A stretch of 64,000 nucleotides of DNA, taken from positions 57,763,733 to 57,827,732 of the forward strand of contig NC_134276.1 of NCBI RefSeq assembly GCF_949628215.1. The letters are read 5' to 3'. Positions 11,908 to 23,900 of the stretch are shown here, piece by piece. The notes beneath the pieces were generated by a model that made no database searches, was not told where the DNA came from, and was given only the letters and a program-made list of their open reading frames with translations. A program made the translations under genes and the position numbers. Position 1 is the stretch's first letter, and the number at the start of each line of letters is the position of its first letter. The DNA is from Phalacrocorax aristotelis (Eukaryota > Chordata > Aves > Suliformes > Phalacrocoracidae).

Positions 11908-14900
11908 GTCAGGTTCCCGCCGACCCCCATCCCAAACCCCCGCGCTCCCGGTGCCGGTCTGTGGGAGTCGGGGCGGGGGTTGGGTGTCCGGGTCGGCCCC
12001 GGAGCCGGCGGGGGCGGGCGGGCAGCGGCGGGCCGGGGGGCGCCGAGCGGGGCCCGGGGGGGGCGGCTCCCACGCGGGCCCGTGGGCAGGGGCCCTGGCG
12101 TCCCGTAGCAGGAGGCAGCGCGCCGCTTTCGCACGCCCGTGGGAAGGTTGTTTTTTTTTCTTCCCCCTAAAACCCGCCGGTTGAGATTGCGTTTGGTGCC
12201 GAAGCGGCCGCCTTGGCCTCTCTCGCCGTTGCTACCTGCTTGTTTTTTTTCCCCTCATCGGAAGACTCCGTGCGTGTGGATTTGACACAGGAAGAATGCA
12301 GGCAGATTTTTCTCGCCCATTTATTTTCTGACTGTCGTGACATTCCTCTTTTTGATGGTTTTGCCAGCTGTGCAACGGTCGGTGGAGAAGAACAAGCCTT
12401 TGCGTCATTTTGTTTTAATTAATGTTCCTCTGCTTTTCTTTTTTTTTTTTTTGACTTTCCTAAGTGGTTATTAACTGGGTTGTAATTACTTCATTGACAA
12501 ATGACAACGTAAAAGCTTGGGGCAGTGAGGGATGCAAAGGTATGCAAAAGTGATGCATAGCTTGGCTTAGTTTTAGGGGCAGTGTTATTCTGAAGCGAAG
12601 CTGAGAGTTTTGCTGTAGTGCCTGACACCAAAAACCGAGTTGGTGCTGCCTTTCTTCCCTGGTTAAGGGGAAACATGTTTGCCCTTCGAGGAAGCCCTAC
12701 TGAGAAACTGGGTCACTGCGGGAAGGAATCTTCCCGACTAAACTTTCAGTTGATAAATCTGCCATGATTACGGCTGGTAGTCACGGGGAAAGTGTGGATG
12801 GCATCGGTTTATAGACTCCGGAGTGACTGTAAAGAAAGGGAGGAAAGGTTTTTGGGTTTTTTAAAAAGGTGGCACCTTTTCCATGTTTTTATGGTCATAA
12901 ATGAATAAACTCTACAGGGTCCCAGTGGCTTTGATGCTCCCTAAAAATCAGGTCTGGTTGTCCAGATGCTCCCTTTGTGTTGGAGTCTGGGAGTGGATTT
13001 TGGTGTGAAAGATTTGTTTAAAAGGAAAATAAAGTCTGTTAATCAAATCGCTAACAGAGATTAATATCATAGCAGGGATTAATATTATCATGACGCTAAC
13101 TAATATCAGTATCAGAAAACCTTTCACCTCTGTATGTACAAAGGGCTAAAAGAGGTCAAGACACAAAAAAGTGATAACACGGGCAACCTTTAAGCATCAC
13201 TGTTGCAGGATGCTTCCCTCAGATGGAGAAGTACCGTACGCCAGACCTTCTTTTGACCCAGCCCCATGGCAGCAGAGGGATTTGCCAGTTCCTCTGAAGG
13301 GGTGGCAGAGCTGGGTCAACTCTGTCAGCGTCATGACCCTATGGCCAAGCGTAGCAGCCAAGAATGCGCCTTCCAGGCTTGGGCAAGGACTTGTGGTCTG
13401 TGTGCAGGCAGGCACAGAGTGATCCTTATGACATACGAATGTTATAGAGTTTCCCTTATGAGGAAAGGCTGAAAGACTTGGGTTTGTTCAGCCTGGAGAA
13501 GAGAAGACTGAGGGGGGATCTCATCAGTGCTTATAAATATCTAAAGGGTGGGTGTCAGGAGGATGGGACTGGGCTCTTTTCAGTAGTGCCCAATGACAGA
13601 CCAAGGGGCAATGGGCACAAGTTGGAACACAGGAAGTTCCACCTGAATATGAGGAAAAACTCCTTTCCTGTGAGGGTGCCAGAGCAGTGGCACAGGCTGC
13701 CCAGGGAGGGTGTGGAGTCTCCTTCCCTGGAGACATTCAAAACCCGCCTGGATGCGTTCCTGTGCCCCCTGCTCTGGGTGTCCCTGCTCAAGCAGGGCGG
13801 GTTGGACAAGATGGTCTCCAGAGGTCCCTTCCAACCCCTGCCATTCTGTGATTCTGTGACCACCAGTGCATAACCTTTCGGATCCACCAAAGCTATTGTT
13901 TCGCTCTTCTTTTAGTTCTGGGTTAATCTGTTTTCAGAATAAGAAGAGTGTAGTTACAAACAAACTGTGCAGATTTAGCAGCATTAAAATTCCAAAAAGA
14001 AGAAACACAACAGCAAAGTTCTTACCACCCCTTCCTCCAAACTCAAGTCTGGGAAACCTTATGCATTGGGTAACACGTTCCACTTGCCCAAGGAATGACT
14101 TTCTGAGCACCTCCTGCACAGTGAAACAGCCATCTGAGCACTAACTCATTCTGGACAGAAGTGAATCTGAAATGAACATCTGGAAGGGCCTTATCCCATC
14201 CTGCCGGCCAGACAGTTCATCCGTAGTGGAAGGAAGTTCGGCTTCAGTGTTTCTCAATAACGTCTCTAAATGCTGTGGGGCCAGAAGCTGGTACTCAGGC
14301 GCAATGTGTGTGAAAGGCAGGCTGGAGAGGGAGTAACCCCCACAGCAGAGGCCAGGCAAGCTGGGACAGGGTGGAGGGGCAGCCGCCACAACCAGAGGTC
14401 CTTTCAGTAGCCAGCCTAGCCCACACTCCTTTCCTTGCGGTTCCAGGCTTTGCTGGGAACCCGTTACCTCCTGACAGTGGGTGGGTATGTCCCCTTTTTG
14501 CCCTAACCCTTCCCCAGTGCAGGAACGTACTTCAGGGTTGCAGTGCATCTTGCATAGCTTAGAAGGATTCGTAAGTCAGCATGAAGCTGAATCTGCCTCA
14601 GCTCTCAAGTAGCCTTTCCCTTCCTCTTTGCACAGACTTACGTGGCCAAGCTGGATCCCATTCCCTGTGACGGGGGACATGGGAACTTTCTTACTCCATC
14701 CTCAGGTGGGGGGACTCAGAAGACACAAAAAAGGGGAGATCTGGCTTCCTGCTTTCCCTGAAGTATTTGTGAGCAGAAACAATAACCCTATCGAGATACC
14801 ATGTAGGGATAACGTGTTGCTCTCCTTGAAATGGTAGGGCAGGGCTGGGAAATTACTAGAACTCTTTTTGTTGTCCCAGGGAGAGGTGGCTCACTTCTAC

Positions 14901-17900
14901 TCCTTCCTCATGTAACTGGAGAGGATTTGCCTTGCAGAGCAGTTCCTCTTCTACAGAAATTGGTTTTTTTTTTGTCAAATCAGAAACCTCTCAGTTTTGC
15001 CGGACTTCTTGTCTGGAGAGACCACTCAGGTCCTCCAGAGGATAGGGCAAAACAAGGGCGTATGAAATCAAGGTATCACCATGCTGGTTGCCACGGCACT
15101 CCTGTGGGGTGCAGAAGCCCTTCCTTCTTCAGAAACATCATCGTAGTTTGGGTCAGGAGCGATCTGGAGATGGTTCCCCATTACCCTTGTTTTGGCTTGC
15201 ATCACAGAGTGGTCTTGGACCGCGCGCCCCAGATTGCCGAAGGGTGGCAAGGCAGCGGGGCTGCCCCGATGGCTTTCAGGCCATCGCTCCACAGGGGCGG
15301 CTGCCAGAGAAAATTGCATGTGATTCCCTTCCACCTGTATGCATTCCTGTGTAAGAAATGAGTTTGGCCAGCCCTCGTTAAAGGCTCAGCCCCACATTCT
15401 GCACGCAAGCAAAACTATTCTCGCTTTCTGTGGGACTTAGGATCATTTTGCGTTTACTTTTGTGCGCTACTGGTCATAGGTAGAAACTTAGTGATGAAAC
15501 TACCTCCCCGAAAGAGGACGTATCAGTTATCCTGTTTCCAGCAGTGGATCTGATGACCTTTTGGAAGAACAGAGCTGAACAAAAATTTACTTATGAGCTA
15601 AAAGAGGGTATTAGAGCTTAGGAAAGCGTACAAAAGCAATGGGTGTGTACTTTTAGAAGGAATCTGTGCTGTATCTGTAAGGCAACCTCTTATACTTCAT
15701 GTGATGCAGACTGCAAGCTGCCATCGGAGGCATTTATTGTGAAAGTGACAGTCCCCAGAACTTTGCATACGTTTTTTTTCTCTGAGTGTCATAATATATG
15801 AATTCCTCCTGACTCTTTGTGAGCATGAGAGGCAAGCGTGAGAGCAGTGAGGGAAGAAAGATGAAGATCTAACAAGATTAATTTGAATGCAAGACAAAAC
15901 ACATTTGTTTAAAAAAAACCCACCTTGAAATAGGCTTCTCTTGGAATGCTGCTAAACATGACTTTATGAGTAATGCATGTTTGCTTGTCTGTTTAAAACA
16001 TATGGCTTTTTGTTGCTTGGGAGCTTCGTTTGGGTGGTCAACATGTACATGGCAAGCTTCCTACAGGAGGTGGTGCGTATACAGACAATACATATTTGGA
16101 AAGGGGACAGTCTTTGGTCTTGAGTGGAGGAGTGTGAAGAAATAGGCAGCTTCCCCTTACACTTCTCTTCATTATAAGCCTTGGGAAGCAATGTAATGTT
16201 CTTTCTTCCTAAGAAGGAATGAAAAATCTTAATTACTCTTACAGCTAAATGCTATACATTATTTTAACATAGGGTCCAAGCAATAGGAGACTGGATTTGG
16301 TGAAGAGGTTGATTTCAGCCTTTCATGCTTCCTAGTTCTCCGGTCAGCCTAGTGGGACGAATAGAGTCTTCTGCTCTTCAATGTTACTGATGTAGGTGGT
16401 GAATCTTTTTTCATACATTTTGTTTTAAAAATGTGTACCAGTTGGGTGATAGCTGTGGTGAACTGACACAAGTCCTGCTGTGGCTGGCCGGCCCAATTCG
16501 GTGAAATATTTAGTGAGGAAGGTTATTCATTCAGCAGAACTGAGCAGTCTTCCAGCTCATGCTGTTTATAATTGAAAATGATTTCTGGGTGAGTGAGTTA
16601 ATTATTTCTTGCTGTCTCACTACCCTCTACCTATTCTAAAACTGTGTATTGACCTTCAGGAACAGCTGAATTTCAGCCGTGTGGTTCCTAGCATATGCTG
16701 CTTATTTTGGTTGGGGTGAATATTTACTGTTTCTCCTAGGAGGTTCAGACATAAATAAAAGTTTCGAGGACCTCTGGGTAAATATGTTCATGGTTCAGCA
16801 CTTTAATGTGTCAATTAGCTACTAACAGTGTCAATAAATTCGACCTGTCAAAAATAATAGCTTCCTTGCCAGTCTTCATCTCCCACTTTACCTGTGTGCT
16901 ACAAGAAATACATTACATACCATCAAAAGCAGTAAAAGCCAACTTTTCCATGCCTATAGCAAAAATCAACAAAGCAAGACTGCTTTCTTCAGACCTGGGT
17001 TTTATAAACTAAGAACCGCCTTTTGAAATTTTCATAAAGCCCTTTTCCTACTGACATCCCTTGGGTTTTGCCCGAGTGAAGAATAAGGAGTAAGAACGGG
17101 ATTTGACTCAAAAGCAGAGGTGTACCTATCACCCGAGCTTGCGCTGAACTGCTTCGGGGTACGGTTTTATGTCACTGTTGAGGAAATTTTGCTCTGCCCT
17201 GTTGGATGAGAAAGGTGGTCATCTCGCCTGGTTTTAGGTAACCGCAATCTGGCTGTTTACTGTGACCCACCCTAGGCTCTCTGCTTCATTTATCATGAAT
17301 GGAGAAACGGAGGTTTCTCCAGAGGGGGGCTCATCCTTCTACCGTAGGACTCTACCTATAGTACTATATAGTACATATAGTACTATATATATATAGTACT
17401 ATATGTACTATAGTACTATAGTACCTATAGAACTACCCTATAGTTCAGACTTAACATACCTCATTATAACAGTAAACACTTCAGCAGGCACCAACGACGC
17501 TTTTATATTCCAACATGAGAGGCATATGACAGCTACAGTTATTTTATTGACTGTTCTATTTCTTTAGCAGATGGGCTACAGAAGCATTTTGCAAATGAAA
17601 GACGTCTATAAGCATGCCAGCAGATGTAAATAAATGGCAGTACGTTGCATTTGCAGATGTGCAGTGCAGCACCTAGATTTGGTAGGACTGATAAAACGGG
17701 GTGTTACGTGGTACAAATTGCTTCTTGTGTGCTGTTTGTTGCTCAAAGCTGTGAATCCATGGGGTGTTTTAAAAATATTCTTCACACGCAGAGCGGTCAC
17801 CCTGGAGCTGGTATGCCTCCAACAGCAGCCAAAGTGGGTGGCAGTGAGGAGAGCAGAAGGTGGCCAAGCATCAGTGCTAGCCACATGCAGCACAAGGACC

Positions 17901-20900
17901 TGCCAGTCAGACATAAATGTCTCTTTAATGAGTGCATCTGGTCTCTTTTTGCATCTCTGTAAACCTTTACCATCCACATATCCTGTGGAAAGAATTCCCA
18001 CAACTTAGTTATATGAACAAGGGCACTTTTTGTTTTGAATCTGCTGCCTTCTGTTTTCATTAGATGTCCACTAATTCTTGTCTTAATATATTGATTTCCT
18101 ATATATTAAAGACTTTTATGTGTGTGTGGGGGGGTTGTTTATTTGTTATGATGTAAAATTTGGTGTAATAGGCAATGAAAAGGCGGTTTAGCCCTCAACA
18201 ATTCCTCCCACTGGAGATCAAAACAAAAAGAATGAATACCCTAATAGTGGAAGTACATTTTAATTTTAAATGAGATGTAACAACAGGTTATGAAGAAAAA
18301 CATCTTGTGATGGTTATTCAGCTGTAGAAGATTGCAGTGTTCCACCCTGTAAACAGCGATATGAGATTATCACAGTCTTTCAATTACAAGATATTGTCAG
18401 AAGGAAGAAGAGGCCAAACAACCCATTGTCCTGCTGAAAGGCCCTGCCCCTGGGAGGTCCAGCTCCGAGCAGCCTCAGCCAGCACAGCAAAATTCTACGT
18501 AGCTAAAGCCAGCCACGTTGGTCCAGGCTTAAGTACGGCAGTGGCTTGTTTTATCTCAAAGGGTTACTGCTGTCCATGAAGCTGAGTACGTTTGACTGCC
18601 TTGCAGAATGAAGGGCATTCTTGGATCCAAATCAAATGGGTGGCACATCCAGGCAGCCCCAGGACCCCAGCCAGGGTCAGCGCTGCCACTCTGCTGCCAG
18701 TCATCTTGCATCCGCGGCGCGCACGCACAACAAGACTGACATGTAAGACTTGCTTTGTGTGCACAGAGCGGCTCTGCAACCTGTGACAGCTGCTGTGCAG
18801 ACCACGTGGAGTTGCTCTTCAAAACCTCGTGGGTACAACCTCTCGCAGATACTGCACCCAGTGCCACGGGATTATTTTGTGCAGCCCTGAATACCAGAGT
18901 ATCTTTCTGACGAGCTGGGCTCAGGTGATGATGCCCGGTGAAGGGCATACACCACCTAGTAGGATACACTCAATAGTAAGGTGACATCACTCCAGCCAAG
19001 GTCCGATTCGGTTTGCAATAGCGTATGCCTAATGCTGTGCAGAGGGAGAGGAGCCGCAGCAAACCCCGTTGTGCTCCCACTTCTCACGTTAGCCTTACTC
19101 TTTCTCACTGCAGGTTACATCCAAGCCTGCAGAGGACTGATGATCTCCGCTGTCTGCCTGGGCTTCTTCGGTGCCGTTTTTGGACTGGTTGGGATGAAGT
19201 GTACAAAAGTCGGAGGCTCTGATCAGACTAAAGCAAAAATAGCTTGTTTAGCTGGACTGATTTTCATACTCTCTGGTAAATATACCTTATTTCTCTAAGT
19301 TTGGGTATTTGAAGTCATACCTGAGCTGCTCCTTTTCCGCAGAAGTCCGCACACAATTCTCCGTGACTGCATTGGCTTCAGGGTCAGGCCCAAAACCCTT
19401 CTGCTGGCTCCACTGAATGGTTTGTCTTATGCTTTTCAGGGCTGTGCTCTATGACTAGTTGTTCCCTGTATGCAAACAGGATTACGTCTGAGTTCTTTGA
19501 TCCTTCTTTTGTTGCGCAAAAGTAAGTACTTTCCTATTCCCATAAATCTTTCAAAGAAGTAGACCTTAAGTTTCATAGTGCGCACCGGAACCCATTTTAA
19601 CAGCGAGCAGGTGCTTCTCCTGTTGGGCAGAGGAGGAGAGTGGGCTGCAGTTTTATGTAATCATATTTTCCAACTGTAGTAACCGTGTGCTGAAATTTAA
19701 TGAACGAACACCTCCCCGTGCAGTGATTGCTCTGTAATCTTTGTGCCCAGGCTTATCGCGGCTCGACAGGGTTCCACCCCGCTTGCCACAGAGCAAATGG
19801 GGTTAATCAGGAGTGAAGCTTGCGCGTATGTCAGAGATGCAGCAAAAGGATTTCACAAGACAGAGGCACTCATTAGGCGCATCATTTGATAGGAAAGGAA
19901 GAAAATTACTTCCTTAAGCTTTTGATAGAAGGTGGTTTCCATAGAGGTGTTGAGCACTGTGCAATTTTGACTCCTCTCAAAGAGAGGTTTTGGCAGGCTC
20001 TGGGCTTTTTGCTAACAGATTTTCAAATCCAGATGACTGAAATTTGGATCATAAACCCTATTGTAATCCACGATCATATAAGCACTAACATAAATGCTTT
20101 GACTATACATGTAATTAAATTTAAGGGAGCGAGTGTTTATGGAATGGCAGGATGCATACCAGAAATAGTGAGCATCCCTAAAGACTCCCTCTAAGCTGTG
20201 CAAGTTCTCAGGACCTACAAAGGCAGCAATTCATGAACCAGTGGTCGGATTTTGGATTCACATCTTATCCACCAAGTCTGAAAACACTGGCTGTAAATAG
20301 ACTTTCTTGTTCTGGCTTCTTACGTAATGTTATCTTTAAAGATGAGAATTTCAAAGTTTTCTTGGTGGTGATTCCAGAATATGTCAAGCATTGGGTGTAA
20401 ATTTCCCTGAGACCCGAGTAAGGGCTCAGTAAGGAACTGTGAGCCTTTCTGTTTCTTCTTGATAGAAAGAAAACAGTCTGAATAAATAACATGAATTGGA
20501 TCCACATTTGTGGTGGGGCTGACACTGCTTCTCCTGTCTTGAAAGCAAGTTCATATTAGTTTGCTCCATAATTCTGCTGTAGTTTCTGCTTGTTTGATAT
20601 GGTGAGGGCAGGATCCAGAGGCCTCCAAAAAAAACAAGGATGTGAGGTATAGTGAAGAAAATGGAGCCTGGCTATATAGCCAGAAGTTAATTATTCATCA
20701 GGCTTACTGTTTCTAGTGAAAAATACGGTGGTTGCTGCCAGAACTCCCTTTCCTACACTGCGTTCCTACGCTGTTCTGCTGCAAAAGAGCAGGCAGACCT
20801 CACAGCGGAGTTTTGCTGCGAGCAAATGAGTTCAGTTTAAATATTGAAATAAAGGCAGTAAAACATCCTCTGCACAAATTACCTCTTTCCTGAACAACCA

Positions 20901-23900
20901 GCATAGCTCAGCTGCATGCACACAAAATCGCGACTGCAACGGTGAAGGCAGAGAGGAGAGCCAGAAGTTGCAATCTGAATTGTGCACGGTGTAGCTCACG
21001 CAATGACCTTGTGTCAGATTAAGCTAATGGCGGTATTCAACTCCTTTCTCTCTCAACCACTGTAAAATATGTAATGTATTTCCTTGCCTTCTCTGAAGTA
21101 TTACTTTGATATGCGTTGCAGAAGCGTTTAACGTGCTTTGCAGGTATATTGTGGACACTTGGCACTGGCTTTTCACTGAGAGAGGCTGCTGCTTTGGGTT
21201 TCAACCTTTAACCTTTTGCTGCACGTTTCTCTCCTGAAGTTACTCTGGTGGTGTCAAGACAGGCTTGAGATACCGAAAGTGAACGTCACGAGATGTTTAG
21301 CATCATCTCAGCCGTCAAAGTTTGGCTTGAATTCATGTACCTAACTGAGGAATGGCAGGCACCATGGGGACTCCCTGAAACCTGCCTTAGGAAGAAATCA
21401 TAAGCTGGATGCCTAAGATGCTACAGTTTGCATTGCCAATTTAAAACAGCTCCAAAGGAATTGTTTGGTTCTGTGTAATAACACGTGCAGAGTCTTTGGG
21501 GCGGCATGGGGTGCCTCGGTGCTTGCAGTCAAGATGGATTTAATTTTTCTTCACACATGTCTAGCAGGAGAAAACCTGTGCTTCTGCTTTGCTGTCTTGC
21601 TAATGTTGCTCCCGCAGCTTCTTTTAGGAAAATATTTTGTCACTTTACTACTTGTGATCAACCCCCACCCCCACCTATGTTCTGTTCTCTTTGTCCCTTG
21701 CCACAGTTTGAACTCCATAATCATGATCATTCTTAGTGATGAATGGGGTTAGTTTATCTAAATTATCATCTGATTAACTTCCATTCTTTTTTGTAGAGAC
21801 TTGATTCCCTTCATCTTTCTTGTCTCTGAATGCATCATGCTCAGGTCACACAGATCTTTCCGCTGTCCCACTGTGGCATTTAAATCTATTTTTCATTTTC
21901 CAAGAATCATAAGAATTAGATATTAAAACCATGTGTTTCCCTTGGGGAGTCGTGTAGATTCATCGAGTAGGTAGCTATGTCCTTCACGTATGCCAACATC
22001 CAGCTGGCTGATGAAGCTTCCACTGGTTTGCTAGGGAGCTTGCTTCACAGTCCTAATGTATGTCAGAACCAGAATATTATTCTTCTGTACTGATATTATA
22101 CTTTTTTCATCTCACTGAATTCTGCCTCCCTGGATTACAGTGAAAAAAAACCCCTGCTCTTAGCCTGCTTCGTCAATGTAGTCGAAGGTGGCTTTCGGTT
22201 CTCTGCAGTCAAACTCTCGTAGTCCTCAGTGGTCACCACCTCTAAGCCTCATCTTCAATGTCCTGCTGCCAGTGATCTCTAAGCGATCTCTAATCAATCT
22301 GATTTCACTGGTTGGAGACAGTGGGTACGCAGCCACAGACTTCGGAGAATGGCTGCTTTGGTTCTTGCAACCAAGAATTACAAGAACAGCAGAGTGTGTT
22401 TCCTGCAAAGATTATAATGATAAAGAGGGAAGGGAAAAACAGCAAGTGCAAAAATTTCTTCTAAATAAAGCCTATCTCTTTTTTTTTTCCTTTTTTTCCT
22501 TTTTTCCCCCTTTTTTTCAAAATTTTTTTTTCCTGGAGGTACCAAAGTTTGTAAGGGGTTTTTTTCGTATTATAAGGTTTTTTCACATACTGGATTTTGA
22601 TGGGAGGTTATGGCTGGCTTCTTAAATGCTGAAAAGACGGACTAGATAAAATCCAGGGAGCCATACACGGGTTGATACAGAATGGAAAATTTGAAGTTTT
22701 CCTCATAAGCACCAGTGTAAATCAGAAAGGTTTTTTTTTTTTTAATCTGTTTAAAGATGTGGAGGAAAGACCAATTAGGCCAGCTCTGCAACTCATTAAC
22801 CTAGCGGTGTGGCAGTCACCCGAGAAGGGTCCATATATGCAATCTGTTCATACATGTTATAGTAACAAATGTTGCTTAAAAAGTACAAACAGTCCCAAGA
22901 ACAAAGGCCAGACCCCACCTCGTCTTTCCCAACTAGTAGGCAGCCTTCAGGTAACCCTTTTCTACCCAATTAAACCCAATGTAATCTTGATTTATTTTCT
23001 GTACAGCTGAAGAGCTTCAGGAAGGGAGATGGCAACTGCTCTCCTTATCTCTCTCACATTAGCCTCTGGCCAACCATTTCATGTTGTTAGATGGAAATGT
23101 GGAAGCAAACTTGTGCTTCCCACTTCCTACGCAAATGGTCTTGGCAAGTAAGTTGTTACAGCAACAGGCGTCCTGGGTCTTGCTCCAGCTGTGTTCTCCA
23201 GCACCGCGGTGGTCTGCACTGGCTTTGGTGGGGAGCCTAACCCCGGTCCGTGTACCTTAGGTGTGCTCTGGCAGCACCTGCGGGGGCAGAGGGATCCCCA
23301 GGATGGGGCTTACCTCCCATGGGAGTTAGTCACTTTGATCTGCCTTTACAGCTCATTAAAAGAGATGCCGTGAGGGTGTTTCAGAAGTGTACTTGTGCGT
23401 GTTTCTTGCGTGTTGACTATAACGGGATCCAGATGATGAGCTCTGATGCTCTTATCTGCTTCTAATCAGAGAACTCCCGGTCCTTGAGCAGAGAGAAACC
23501 TGCTCAAGTCTCGTGAAAACTGTAGCACGTGGTTGGAAATGTGAGCGTAGTTACAATTAAATCTTTACAAGTTTGGCAGATTTTTAAGTCAAACGAGGCT
23601 GGGTGCAGAGTTTTCCAAGATGAAAGGCAACTGAGCTATGGTTTCCAGCAGTTTAATTTGGGGCTTGGGTGCCTGAGAGCCACACCGGGTATGGATAACA
23701 TTTTGGGGGAATCTGATAGTTTTTTAGCAAGGGATGATAAATAAAAAAACTCTGCTTAGAATATGTGAATGGAAAATGAAAAAGCAGCGTAGAAGTTAGA
23801 GCACTAGCAGGGCCGTGAAGAGTCAGGTGCAAGCCCTCAGGAAGTGTCCTTCCTCTGAGCTCCAAAGTCTCCATCTCTTTTTGGCAGTAAGTCCCTGAGT

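Larger units (their letters stand above)
11165..12150 (+). promoter_or_regulatory. CLDN10: CpG island and promoter of CLDN10 b-type transcript
   Basis: Very GC- and CpG-rich block, sharply different from the AT-rich sequence on both sides, covering the 5' flank, exon 1 and the start of intron 1. An inverted CCAAT box (ATTGG, 11549-11553) lies about 135 nt upstream of the ATG. GC boxes follow (CCGCCC at 11574-11579 and several overlapping copies). No TATA box was seen. Together this suggests a TATA-less, Sp1/NF-Y-type promoter with the start site between the CCAAT box and the ATG; the exact start is not visible. Confidence 0.8.

Noticed and set aside
17351..17450. CRISPR-like or miRNA array from repeated TAGTACTATA words
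   Set aside because: No constant repeat with unique spacers. A loop-free AT hairpin in a eukaryotic intron is not a miRNA precursor shape.
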